The notes under the pieces are model-generated. The model saw only the letters and a program-made list of their open reading frames with translations, was not told where the DNA came from and ran no database searches. Of a DNA stretch of 38,418 nt, positions 29,153-38,418 are shown piece after piece. The stretch's first letter is position 1; every line of letters starts with the position of its first letter. The position numbers were made by a program, and so were the translations under genes. Source of the DNA: Verrucomicrobiota bacterium (GTDB taxonomy: Bacteria > Verrucomicrobiota > Verrucomicrobiia > Limisphaerales > UBA1100); the NCBI GenBank assembly GCA_030747505.1, contig JASLKQ010000027.1, forward strand, positions 1 to 38,418, written 5' to 3'.

Positions 29153-30099
29153 TATCCAATTCTTATTCCATCAAACTCAAATAGCGACGTAACTGAGGAA
29201 TTCGTGTGAATTCGCTTGATCGCTTCACCCAACAAACCCGCCACCGAACAGGTAGTAAGTTTCAGCCCTTCGATCGGAGGGCGGGGAACAGTATCAGTCG
29301 TAATTAGTTCGTCAATATTTGATTTTCGCAATCTTTTGACGCCTAAATCATTCAATCCAGCGTGAGAAACCACTGCTATAATCCGTTTAGCCCCTCTCCG
29401 GCGCAATATTCTGGCTGCAGAGACTAGTGTTCCAGCCGTTTCGGTCATATCATCAACCAAAACCACGGTTTTATCGCGAACTTTCCCAATCACTGACACG
29501 GTTTCAACTTCTGTATCGCTCATACGCCGCTTGGCCACGATGGCTAAATCCGCATGGAGCAACTGAGAATACGCATGCGCCATCTTGATCCCCCCAACAT
29601 CGGGACTTACTACCGCAATTTGATCCCCTAGATCCATTGTTTTAAGGTAATCAAACAAAACCGGAGCAGCGTATAAATGATCAACTGGAATATCGAAAAA
29701 ACCCTGAATCTGCTGAGCATGTAAATCCACGGTCAGTATTCGATTGGCCCCAGCTGAAACCAACAGGTTGGCGATCAATTTTGCACTGATAGGAACACGC
29801 GGCTGGTCCTTACGGTCCTGCCGTGCATACCCGTAAAAGGGCAGCACCGCAGTAATACGACTGGCACTGGCACGCCGAAGAGCGTCGATCATAATGAAGA
29901 GTTCCATTATGTTTTGATTCACAGGAGGACATGTGCTTTGAACCACATAGGTATCCTCCCCTCGTACATTCTCCTCTATCCTAGCAAAAGTCTCCCCATT
30001 GGGAAAATCGCGAAGCATCGCCTTCCCTAAGGGTACATCAATGGATTTGCTGATAGCCTCAGCCAAAGGCCGGTTGGATCTCCCTGAAAATATTTTCAC
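29152..30099 (-). CDS. prs: Ribose-phosphate pyrophosphokinase
   Basis: MKIFSGRSNRPLAEAISKSIDVPLGKAMLRDFPNGETFARIEENVRGEDTYVVQSTCPPVN...FYGYARQDRKDQPR...VVLVDDMTETAGTL. Confidence 0.96.
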   Translation of the reverse strand: MKIFSGRSNRPLAEAISKSIDVPLGKAMLRDFPNGETFARIEENVRGEDTYVVQSTCPPVNQNIMELFIMIDALRRASASRITAVLPFYGYARQDRKDQPRVPISAKLIANLLVSAGANRILTVDLHAQQIQGFFDIPVDHLYAAPVLFDYLKTMDLGDQIAVVSPDVGGIKMAHAYSQLLHADLAIVAKRRMSDTEVETVSVIGKVRDKTVVLVDDMTETAGTLVSAARILRRRGAKRIIAVVSHAGLNDLGVKRLRKSNIDELITTDTVPRPPIEGLKLTTCSVAGLLGEAIKRIHTNSSVTSLFEFDGIRIG

Positions 30100-30200
30100 A
30101 GCAGCAATATATTAAGGTTATTCAAGAATCGCAGGAACCTCCCTTTCCTAGCTCCCTACCCAGCCTCTCACCAGCAAAAAATCGTATAGAATAAAAAAAC

Positions 30201-30704
30201 TTAAACCTCAGGCAAATCCTGTTTAGCCTCACCGTCAGCTGTCTGCTGAGCACGAAAGGACTCATAAGCCTTTTTGTATTCCGGGTATTTATTTCCAAGA
30301 ATAGATGCAGCCAACAAAGCCGCATTCTTTGCCCCGGGTTTGCCAACTGCCAATGTTCCCACGGGAACTCCTCCGGGCATTTGAACCATCGACAATAAAG
30401 AATCCAAACCTTCAGTACTCCAAGCCTTCATTGGAACACCCAAGACCGGCGCCGAAGTGATGGCCGCTGTCACCCCCGCCAAATGCGCCGCCCCGCCGGC
30501 TGCAGCAATAATCACTTCCATTCCATTTTCAGTGGAGTCAGTAACCCACTTTTGTAATAGCTCAGGAGTGCGGTGGGCAGAGATTACCTTTGCTTCATAG
30601 GGAATCCCCAGATCTTTAAGTTGCCTGACACAGTTCTCCATCACTGACCAGTCAGAGTGACTGCCCATGATGACACCAACTAGGGGTTTTGTTTCCTCGC
30701 TCAT
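30201..30704 (-). CDS. purE: 5-(carboxyamino)imidazole ribonucleotide mutase
   Basis: VGVIMGSHSDWSVMENCVRQLKDLGIPYEAKVISAHRTPELL...VIIAAAGGAAHLAGVTAAITSAPVLGVPMK. Start trimmed from 30734. Confidence 0.95.
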   Translation of the reverse strand: MSEETKPLVGVIMGSHSDWSVMENCVRQLKDLGIPYEAKVISAHRTPELLQKWVTDSTENGMEVIIAAAGGAAHLAGVTAAITSAPVLGVPMKAWSTEGLDSLLSMVQMPGGVPVGTLAVGKPGAKNAALLAASILGNKYPEYKKAYESFRAQQTADGEAKQDLPEV

Positions 30705-30762
30705 GTAAGGCGGGAAACTAGCCAAAGCCAACACCAGACATCAACACACAGTCATCAACACT

Positions 30763-31864
30763 TTATCCACCCACTCCAATCGTCAGGGCTGGAGCCACAG
30801 TTTTGATTTGTCCAGCCTGCAGGTTGAACAGCTGGGTCAGGAGCATAAAAGTACTTTTACTCTCCAGATCATTATCAGCGATGTAAAACCAGTTCCCCCG
30901 GTAAGGGACTACTACAAATGAACTTGCCGGCCTGGCAGCCGAGGAACGCACACGAAACAAATCGCCAGTCACATTATTCCAATCAAACACCTCACTGCCA
31001 TTTGATCTAGTTCGCGTAACCAACCCTGCTTTCTCATGAAGCTCCGGAACTTCCGCATTATGTGAAAGATAAAACAAAATCCCCATCATCGACCTCGTCC
31101 GCACAGCCAAACCGTTCTCAGGTCGATTCAGAAAATCATTAGTAAGGCGCAGTTCATTATCCACAAATTTAACCCCCAGCAATTCCTGCAAACGGGTAAC
31201 TCGTGCTGCGTGTTCCTGCTGTGGTTTAAGTCGTAACACCAAATCACTGCTGGCCTTGGGCTTTCCATCAGCACCAACTCCTCCGGATGCCGCCCCCAAC
31301 TCCAACGCGTCAGCCACCTGCAGCTCCCGCAGAATCTCAGCCATTTCCTTAAACCGTTCGTATCGCGGCTCCCGGGAAGGCGTGGGGCCCAGAAGCGTTG
31401 CTGGCATTATCCAAACCATTCACCCGCTCCACGCACACCTTCACCACCCGCTCCACGCTCCACCCGCTTTGAGTTAGAATCAGGACCGCTTCCAAGGGCA
31501 CCGGAGACAGTATTTGTTTCAGGAATTGATCTCCGCGCAAAGGCGAGTAGGAAATGGTTGGCGTTTCCTTATAGGTAAGCCCGGTTGAAGGAGAGACAGA
31601 ATCTCCGCCACCAATAAATTTCAAGCTGGCACTTACGTCCCCCTGAACAGACTGCTGGGAAGTCACACTCGATACCTCAAGAAAAAATGGATTGTCGCGA
31701 TACTTCAATCGCACGAGGTTAAGCAAAAACTGCTCATCCATGCTTTGGGATATTGCGTGGTTATACTGTGGATGAGTCTGCTGCAAGGAAGCAGGTCCCA
31801 CTGTTTGGCAGCCCAAAACAACACAAAAAACCCCCACCACAAAAACGGAAATCAATTTTCTCAT
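30763..31864 (-). pseudogene. Lipoprotein of unknown function, split by an apparent +1 frameshift
   Basis: 31349..31864 encodes a lipobox N-terminus (VVLGCQTVGP...DEQFLLNLVRLKYRDNPFFLEVSSVTSQQ...VERVNGLDNASNASGP). 30763..31419 continues in another frame (TPSREPRYERFKEMAEILRELQVADAL...FNLQAGQIKTVAPALTIGVGG). The frames join by skipping one C in the minus-strand GGGCCCC (C run at 31384-31387). Confidence 0.75.
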
Positions 31865-31890
31865 AACTGGGTCGCCCTCCTTGACGAAAT

Positions 31891-34041
31891 TCAGGGTGCC
31901 AAACTACCAGCTTTATCCAATGCTTCCAAGACCTTTCCGGGGCCGTTCATCACCGGAGGCATCACAATTGCCTCACCTTTGGGCGGATATACCAGTACTA
32001 ATGGCACCGCACCACGCTGATGCTGATGCAATGCCTTGGTGATAACCGGATTCCTGTCCGTCCAGTCTGCCAAAAATGCAACACCGCCAAGCTCCTTGAG
32101 CTTTTGGATAACTGGCTTCACTTCCAAGGCTCTACTCTTGGTATATTTGCAGCTCATGCACCAGTCTGCGGTAAAATCTATGAGCACCGGATGCCCTGCC
32201 GAGCGTGCCTCAGCTACGGCCTCTGGATTCCATTCTTTCCACTGAATCCCGCCAGCTTTTACTTCGATGCCGCCCTTGGCAATCTTCCGGCTCTCTGGAT
32301 GCCGCCAATCGAGCCCCCATTCCAATGCTGCTGCATAGCCAGTGACTAAAATGAACGCGCATACGACTAATGGCGCAGAACTCTTTGGAACTGTACGCTG
32401 CATAAATTCACCGAACACCCAGGCCGCCAGTGCCACAACACATAACAACACTCCCAACCACATCACACCACCCTTCCCAAACATCGGCCCGGTAAAGGAC
32501 AAGACCCAGATTGCCGCTGCCAACATTGGGAAGCCCATCATCTGCTTAAACTGCACCATCCATTTGCCAGGTTTAGGCAGAAACCCCAACCAACCTGGTT
32601 GAAAAGTGAGCAGAACAAAGGGAAATGCGAGCCCTGCTGCCACCGCGCACATGGAGGCAATAATAACCCCATTACTCTGGGTAAGTGCCACCCCCATCGC
32701 CGGCGCAAGAAATGGTGCCGTACAAGGGGTAGCCAAGGCCGTCGCCAATAGTCCATTAAAGAAAGCCCCCATGTAACCTTCACGACTGGCCAGTTCATTG
32801 ACCTTACCCGAGGCACCACCACCGAGATTGACCTCGAATACACCAAATAAATTCAAAGCCACCAGTGCCACCACCAATAGCAGAACCAGATTAAAATACG
32901 GGTTTTGCATCTGCATTCCCCACGAAGCCATACCGGTCGATTGCCTTACGGCGATCATCATCCCTGCCAGAACCAAAAATGAAAACAGCACCCCCAACCC
33001 GTATGTTAACCCAAGCTTACGCACACGCTCAGGCGTTTCCTGACTTTGCTGCACAAACCCAAGAATCTTTAGCGAAATTACCGGCAGCACGCAGGGCATG
33101 ATATTAAGGATCATTCCTCCTAGGAATGCCCCGCCTAGTATAAACCAAATTGATTTTGATTGGCCACTCTCAATGGGAGTTGCGACCTCTTCATTTTCAG
33201 AAAACACAAAAGCAGTCTTATAACCTTTAACCTCACCATCCTTTTCCACACGGATAACCCCAGGAATTGATTCAGGCCATTTACCAGCCTCACTCTTAAT
33301 AAATTTCTTTATAACAGTTGATCCAACGCCGCGCTCATATGTGGAATTATGATCAACACTCCATTTGAAATCTTTGGTGCCAAAGGGAAGAAATTCGATT
33401 TTCCCACTTTCAACCGGCACTTCCAAACGCACCGCCCGCTCCCCATTATTATCTACAAGCCCTGCCCAACTTGCCTTCAGTTCGGGCATCGCTTCAGTAT
33501 CGGGCCAATGTTTACGCCATCTGGCAAACAGATCGGCACCCTCCCCTATCTTCTCTTCATCACCCACAACCAGCTTGGCAGTAACTTCCTTTTCTCCGGG
33601 CAAACAAGTCTCCTCACACTCCAACCAGGTTACGGTTCCATTGAGATCAAACTCACCAGGCTTCATATCCTTAGCCAACTGTAGGGGAATAATAAGGAGA
33701 ACCTCATGATGATAGGCATAGGTGAACTGGTCGAATGACTCCACTTTTTCAGGAACCGGCCATTGAATACTCCCGGGAACAACCCCCTTGGGAAGATTAT
33801 TCCATGTCACCTTCGTTGCCTCACCGGTTTCCCCAACATTTTTCCAATAGGTATGCCAGCCCTCGGGCATCTTTAGGTGCAACCCTAAATTTACGGTTGT
33901 TCCAGGCTTTGCGACAGCCGCCTCAACCAAAAGGCTCACCTTGGTTTTGGCCCCGAAATCATCATCGTTGTTAAACAAATCCTGCCCATCGAGCAGCGTG
34001 CCATTTAACAAAAATAGAAGCGCGAACAGCCATCTCCTCAT
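31891..34041 (-). CDS. DsbD-like thiol:disulfide interchange protein (N-terminal DsbD domain, TM domain, C-terminal thioredoxin-like domain)
   Basis: MRRWLFALLFLLNGTLLDG...GWHTYWKNVGETG...GGMILNIMPCVLPVISLKILGF...ALATPCTAPFLAPAMG...PVLIDFTADWCMSCKYTKSRALE. Start trimmed from 34128. Confidence 0.92.
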   Translation of the reverse strand: MRRWLFALLFLLNGTLLDGQDLFNNDDDFGAKTKVSLLVEAAVAKPGTTVNLGLHLKMPEGWHTYWKNVGETGEATKVTWNNLPKGVVPGSIQWPVPEKVESFDQFTYAYHHEVLLIIPLQLAKDMKPGEFDLNGTVTWLECEETCLPGEKEVTAKLVVGDEEKIGEGADLFARWRKHWPDTEAMPELKASWAGLVDNNGERAVRLEVPVESGKIEFLPFGTKDFKWSVDHNSTYERGVGSTVIKKFIKSEAGKWPESIPGVIRVEKDGEVKGYKTAFVFSENEEVATPIESGQSKSIWFILGGAFLGGMILNIMPCVLPVISLKILGFVQQSQETPERVRKLGLTYGLGVLFSFLVLAGMMIAVRQSTGMASWGMQMQNPYFNLVLLLVVALVALNLFGVFEVNLGGGASGKVNELASREGYMGAFFNGLLATALATPCTAPFLAPAMGVALTQSNGVIIASMCAVAAGLAFPFVLLTFQPGWLGFLPKPGKWMVQFKQMMGFPMLAAAIWVLSFTGPMFGKGGVMWLGVLLCVVALAAWVFGEFMQRTVPKSSAPLVVCAFILVTGYAAALEWGLDWRHPESRKIAKGGIEVKAGGIQWKEWNPEAVAEARSAGHPVLIDFTADWCMSCKYTKSRALEVKPVIQKLKELGGVAFLADWTDRNPVITKALHQHQRGAVPLVLVYPPKGEAIVMPPVMNGPGKVLEALDKAGSLAP

Positions 34042-34159
34042 AACGGAAATAAGACTCTCAAAAAAACGCTGCTTTTGAAATGCTTTATTCATGCAACTAG
34101 CTGCCGTATAATCCAACCCAAGTTTCACAACAGCAAACCCTCATCGAAAGCTTTAGTGC

Positions 34160-34372
34160 ATGATTGGCATTGGTTTATTACTCATAATCGGATTTATTAT
34201 TGTTGTAATCATAGGTTGCATCGGCGGGTTCATCTACTACCTGAGCAAAGACAAAAAAGGCCAGCCAACCCAAAACAATGAAATGGGGCACCTGAGCAAC
34301 CGAATTAAAGCCTTGGAAGCAGATGTCGCTGACTTGAAGAGGAAGCTGACGGACCACAAACATGACTCATAG
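34160..34372 (+). CDS. Small single-TM protein with short coiled-coil tail
   Basis: 70 aa: MIGIGLLLIIGFIIVVIIGCIGGFIYYLSKDKKGQPTQNNEMGHLSNRIKALEADVADLKRKLTDHKHDS. Coherent TM plus coiled coil, not overlapped by another gene. Confidence 0.55.
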   Translation: MIGIGLLLIIGFIIVVIIGCIGGFIYYLSKDKKGQPTQNNEMGHLSNRIKALEADVADLKRKLTDHKHDS

Positions 34373-34486
34373 GCCTCTGCTCCTTATAGCGATATAGCGC
34401 CGGCGCACCTTGTCAGTTCATTAATTTATCATTTAGATTGAATCTATCTCACCTTCACCGTATCTAATCAGAAACCATTTTACCAT

Positions 34487-35698
34487 ATGCGTATCATAAC
34501 AACTACCCTTCTATTGAGCTACACACTCACCTCATTTGCCGCAGACTGGCCACAATTTCGTGGGCCCAATCGCGATGGAGTCTCCACTGAAAAAGGCTTG
34601 GCCAAACAATGGCCCGAAAAAGGGCCCAAACTGCTCTGGAAGTCCGAAGGCTTGGGTGGAGGATGGTCCAGTGTGGCGATCGCCGATAAAACGATCTATA
34701 CCATGGGTGATCTTGAGGATGCCTGTTATCTCTTTGCCCTTAACCTTCAAGGTAAACAACTCTGGAAAGCGCGTGTCGGGGAACCCAAGGGACACCGTGG
34801 ATACCCCGGTCCCCGTTCTACTCCAACAGTATCAAACGGACACGTGTACGTTTTGGGTCAATATGGTGATCTGGTTTGTATCAGCACCGCCGGCAAGGAA
34901 GTGTGGCGCACGAATATTGAGAGTAATTATGGTGGCCGAATGATGAGCGGTTGGAAATGGAGCGAGTCTCCACTGGTAGACGACGGGAAAGTCGTGGTTA
35001 CCCCCGGCGGCACAAAAGGTGGCGTGCTTGCGCTGGACGCAAAAACCGGCAAGCAAGTCTGGCGCTGTAAAGGCTTCACCGACTCAGCCGGTTATTCCTC
35101 CTTGATCGTGCGCGATTTTGGTGGAGTAAAACAATACATTCAGGTGTCAGGAAAGAGTGTGGTGGGCGTCGATTCCAATAATGGAGAGGTCCTTTGGCAA
35201 GCACCAAGAGCAGGCAAAACAGCGGTGGTCAGCAACCCTATTTTTCATGAAGGAAGTCTGTTTGTAACCAGTTCCTATGGTGTAGGTTGCAGCGGATTCG
35301 AGGTGACTGGAACCGGTGGAAACTTCAAGGTCAAGGAAACCTACGCAAATAAATCAATCGCCAACCACCATGGTGGATGCATACGTGTAGGAGATTATGT
35401 TTACGGCGCCAGCGGAAGCGTTCTGGTCTGCCTAAACTTGAAGACCGGAAAGGAAATGTGGAAGGAACGCAGCGCAGGAAAAGGTGCAATTGTAGTGGTT
35501 GGAGACAAGATCATCCTGCGCGCCGAGAGCAAGGGTACCATCTCGCTAGTGGAACTAAACCCAAATGCCTATAAGGAGATTAGCCGTTTTGAGCAACCTG
35601 AGCGCACCCGAAAAAAGGCTTGGGCTCACCCGGTGGTTTGTGATGGAACCCTCTACATACGCGACCAGGGGCTGTTATTGGCATACGACCTTCGATAA
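34487..35698 (+). CDS. Secreted PQQ-binding-like beta-propeller repeat protein
   Basis: Signal peptide; ADWPQFRGPNRDGVSTEKGLAKQWPEKGPKLLWKSEGLGGGWSSVAIADKTIYTMGD... with repeated GK(E/Q)xWR blades. Confidence 0.92.
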   Translation: MRIITTTLLLSYTLTSFAADWPQFRGPNRDGVSTEKGLAKQWPEKGPKLLWKSEGLGGGWSSVAIADKTIYTMGDLEDACYLFALNLQGKQLWKARVGEPKGHRGYPGPRSTPTVSNGHVYVLGQYGDLVCISTAGKEVWRTNIESNYGGRMMSGWKWSESPLVDDGKVVVTPGGTKGGVLALDAKTGKQVWRCKGFTDSAGYSSLIVRDFGGVKQYIQVSGKSVVGVDSNNGEVLWQAPRAGKTAVVSNPIFHEGSLFVTSSYGVGCSGFEVTGTGGNFKVKETYANKSIANHHGGCIRVGDYVYGASGSVLVCLNLKTGKEMWKERSAGKGAIVVVGDKIILRAESKGTISLVELNPNAYKEISRFEQPERTRKKAWAHPVVCDGTLYIRDQGLLLAYDLR

Positions 35699-35720
35699 TA
35701 AACCCAACAAGCTTTAGACC

Positions 35721-35747
35721 AGCCGGCGTTAACGCCGGCTTTTTTTA
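35721..35747 (+). terminator. Rho-independent terminator after the beta-propeller gene
   Basis: AGCCGGCGTTAACGCCGGCT perfect 20-bp palindrome followed by TTTTTT; the T tract abuts the stop codon of the convergent helicase gene. Confidence 0.92.
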
Positions 35748-37766
35748 TTCCAGCATTGCGCGCATGGCATCGAACATGCCCTTGCCTTCGTCCACCCCAA
35801 CTGGCTCGCTATCGATCATGTCCTCACATAGTTCCTCAGGTATCTCCTTGAGAAAACTAGAGGGCTGACAAGGAATGAGCTGCCCGTATTTGTGCCTATT
35901 TAAGCAGTATGTAATCGTCAAGGTCTGCATGGCCCGGGTGATGGCCACGTAAAACAACCGGCGCTCCTCATCCAATGTGTCCTCGACCGCAGAACGCGAA
36001 TGAGGCAGCAGGCCTTCCTCCACTCCAACCAGAAACACATGGGGGTATTCCAGTCCTTTACAGCTGTGTGTAGTGATGAGTGTTACCGCATCACTTTTTT
36101 CCTCCTTTTCCTCCTCACGCTCGGCATCCAGTGCAATGTCATCAAGAAACTTCACCAACCGATTTGCCGGCAACAACAACTCACCCCTGTCATCCATGGT
36201 ATGAATCAATTCGCGTAAATTGCGCATACGGTTCTCCGCGTTCTCCGGATTCTTTTCGCCTTTCTTCAATTCCGCCTCATAATTGATCGAATCCATTAAA
36301 CCATCAGCCCAAGCAGCCAGAGATAATCTTTCATTCTTCAATGGCATGCGAAATCCCTCAACAAGCTCCACGAAAGCCTCAATAGACTTTCTTGTGCGCG
36401 GTTGGAACTCATGGATGACCAGATCATTATTCATCGCCTGCCAAACCGAACCGGATCGTTCCTGACTCGCGTTTAGCAACCGCTCCATAGTCACATCGCT
36501 CAAACCACGAGCAGGCACATTCGCAATGCGCAACAGACTTGCGTCATCATTGGGATTGACCATCACCTTCATAATCGCAAGGAAATCCCGAATTTCTCGC
36601 CGGTCAAAAAAACTCTGACCGCCAATCAAAACATATCGCACTTCTGCCTTGCGAAGAGCTGTCTCCAGAGGTCGCGCTTGAATGTTAGTGCGAAACAGTA
36701 TCGCATGATCCTTCCAGGAAATGCGCTTGGTCATGCGGTTAAATTCAATCTCACCCACTATCGCCTCAGCCTCCTTTTCCTCATCTTCAAAAGGCTGCAC
36801 CCCTATAAAATCCCCCCGCCCTTTTACCGACCATAGCTTCTTGGGACGGCGCCTTGGATTGTTTTTAATCACCGCATTGGCCGCATCAAGGATCACGCCG
36901 GTAGACCGGTAATTCTGTTCCAACCTGATGACTTCCATCTCTGGGAAATCCTTTTCCATGTCCAGAATGTTGGAGATCTCCGCACCCCGCCATCCGTAAA
37001 TACTCTGGTCATCATCACCCACCACGCAGACGTTGCGGTGTTCCTTAGCCAGTAGATACATTAATTCGTACTGGGTAGCATTGGTGTCCTGATACTCATC
37101 CACCGTAACGTACTGATAACGAGCACGGCATTCCTCCAAAACTGCGGGATACTCCTTGAACAACCTGAGGGTCAAGACCAACAGATCGTCAAAATCCACC
37201 GCATTAGCCGCCTTGAGTGCTGTATCATAACGCCCTCGTATATGATCTGCCATAGCGACGGCTTCTTCGCTCCCAAAAACCTTTCCAGACCCGCTGGGCC
37301 CCGCATTCTTGATTCGACTTAACAGGCTGTGAAGCTCACGGGCATCGGCCTTTACATCCTTGCCTGTAATTGCACTGAGAATTTTTTTTACGACCCCCAA
37401 TTGTTCGCTCTCGCTATAGATCACAAAGTTCCTCTTATAGCCAAGCTTTTCAATGTGGCCTCTTAGAATACGAACACAGAGGGAATGAAACGTACAAACC
37501 GTAGCCTTCTGTGGCTTGCCATCCTCGCGCTCTGGTGGATGCGGGATAAGCTTGCTCACCCGTTGATTCATTTCCCGGGCCGCCTTGTTGGTAAAAGTAA
37601 CTGCCAGAATGTTTTCAGGCGAAATTCCCTGGTCGACCATATAGGCCACACGATGGGTTATGGTATTGGTCTTTCCGGTCCCCGCTCCAGCTAGAATCAA
37701 CACCGGTCCTTCAATTGTTTGGGCCGCCTTGCGTTGTTCAGAATTTAAGCTGTTCAGTTCAGCCAT
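35745..37766 (-). CDS. UvrD/PcrA/Rep-family ATP-dependent DNA helicase
   Basis: LNSEQRKAAQTIEGPVLILAGAGTGKTNTITHRVAYMV...VDEYQDTNATQYELMYLLA...VVGDDDQSIYGWRGA...LEQNYRST...TTHSCKGLEYPHVFLVGVEEGLLPH...EERRLFYVAITRA. Confidence 0.95.
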   Translation of the reverse strand: MAELNSLNSEQRKAAQTIEGPVLILAGAGTGKTNTITHRVAYMVDQGISPENILAVTFTNKAAREMNQRVSKLIPHPPEREDGKPQKATVCTFHSLCVRILRGHIEKLGYKRNFVIYSESEQLGVVKKILSAITGKDVKADARELHSLLSRIKNAGPSGSGKVFGSEEAVAMADHIRGRYDTALKAANAVDFDDLLVLTLRLFKEYPAVLEECRARYQYVTVDEYQDTNATQYELMYLLAKEHRNVCVVGDDDQSIYGWRGAEISNILDMEKDFPEMEVIRLEQNYRSTGVILDAANAVIKNNPRRRPKKLWSVKGRGDFIGVQPFEDEEKEAEAIVGEIEFNRMTKRISWKDHAILFRTNIQARPLETALRKAEVRYVLIGGQSFFDRREIRDFLAIMKVMVNPNDDASLLRIANVPARGLSDVTMERLLNASQERSGSVWQAMNNDLVIHEFQPRTRKSIEAFVELVEGFRMPLKNERLSLAAWADGLMDSINYEAELKKGEKNPENAENRMRNLRELIHTMDDRGELLLPANRLVKFLDDIALDAEREEEKEEKSDAVTLITTHSCKGLEYPHVFLVGVEEGLLPHSRSAVEDTLDEERRLFYVAITRAMQTLTITYCLNRHKYGQLIPCQPSSFLKEIPEELCEDMIDSEPVGVDEGKGMFDAMRAMLE

Positions 37767-37821
37767 GAAGAAGGCGAGTTAACCTCGATAAAAACCCGAA
37801 ACCAACTTGAAGTTAGTCTAC

Positions 37822-38295
37822 TTATTGACGCCCCAAATCCTCTTCCAAAAACTTGGTGACATCCTTAAACCGCGGAACATTTTCAGAATTAATCCCCATC
37901 AGGGTACGGTGTGCTTGCAGACTCGCTTCGGCCATCTCTCGTTTACCTGCGTCGACAGATTCCGTATCCTCCAGCTGCCCATCAAAGGGATTAGCCCCAT
38001 GGCTCACTGAAACTAAATCCAAGACCCCTAGATTCTCCAAAAGATCAACCACGCGCTCGCATGGATTGAGGAGCTCTATCCGATCCAGACGCCCGGTCAT
38101 CCCCATAAGGATCCCCAGAAATGTACTATCCATATTCGGGCAACCACTCAAATCCAGCAAGAGAGCCCGGTTCCCTTCCTCACAGCATTGCTCGGTCACC
38201 ACCCTGAAATCCACCCCCAGCGAAAAGTTGGCCGCTCCCACCACCTTAACACAGGCAACCCCGTCAATGGTAGCTACTTGCATGAGTGTTTGCAT
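37822..38295 (-). CDS. STAS-domain-like protein (anti-sigma-factor antagonist type)
   Basis: VACVKVVGAANFSLGVDFRVVTEQCCEEGNRALLLDLSGCPNMDSTFLGILMGMTGRL...IELLNPCERVVDLLENLGVLDLV. DxSGCxxMDSTFLGIL matches the STAS phosphorylation-loop pattern. Confidence 0.75.
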   Translation of the reverse strand: MQTLMQVATIDGVACVKVVGAANFSLGVDFRVVTEQCCEEGNRALLLDLSGCPNMDSTFLGILMGMTGRLDRIELLNPCERVVDLLENLGVLDLVSVSHGANPFDGQLEDTESVDAGKREMAEASLQAHRTLMGINSENVPRFKDVTKFLEEDLGRQ

Positions 38296-38418
38296 CAAGC
38301 TGCCCGAGCCTCTTTGACTACAATTTGAGTAAGAACTTGCTGAAGCACAAATGATTCATCCAAAGAAGTGGACACCAGTTTATGGTTGCAATGCATCAAT
38401 AAATCCATAGCCACCACC
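38295..38418 (-). CDS. Partial CDS (C-terminal end only), function unknown
   Basis: Open minus-strand frame from the window edge: VVAMDLLMHCNHKLVSTSLDESFVLQQVLTQIVVKEARAA*, with TGATG stop/start overlap with the STAS gene. Confidence 0.45.
   Translation of the reverse strand, partial: VVAMDLLMHCNHKLVSTSLDESFVLQQVLTQIVVKEARAA

Overview
The window is a gene-dense bacterial chromosomal segment with no mobile element, CRISPR array or rRNA seen. Gene content and style suggest a Verrucomicrobiota-like organism, but this is inference. Most genes are on the minus strand. Contents include serA, maf, a nucleoside-type MFS transporter, an initiator tRNA-Met, pgsA, gltX, panE, an HU-type protein, an N-carbamoylputrescine amidase, gluQ, two pilin-like genes, a five-gene peptide ABC transporter operon, mqnD and an aldo/keto reductase. 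They also include a long housekeeping block on the minus strand (purE, prs, rplY, pth, rpsF, ssb, rplI, dnaB, bamA, ompH/skp), a DsbD-like protein, a PQQ/beta-propeller protein, a UvrD/PcrA helicase and a STAS-domain protein. The most interesting signal is at 5979..6458 (-). This is a BCP/PrxQ-type peroxiredoxin whose catalytic (peroxidatic) cysteine codon is an in-frame TGA ([20 protein letters not shown]). It is followed 13 nt later by a bSECIS-like hairpin, so it is a strong candidate selenoprotein that the ORF track truncates. Other items are a +1-frameshifted lipoprotein gene, a BamA with an acidic coiled-coil insertion in a POTRA region, a DppF-type ATPase fused to an N-terminal multi-TM domain, an OppB-type permease with a large inserted domain, and a missing rpsR in the rpsF-ssb-rplI block. 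No database search or structure calculation was run.
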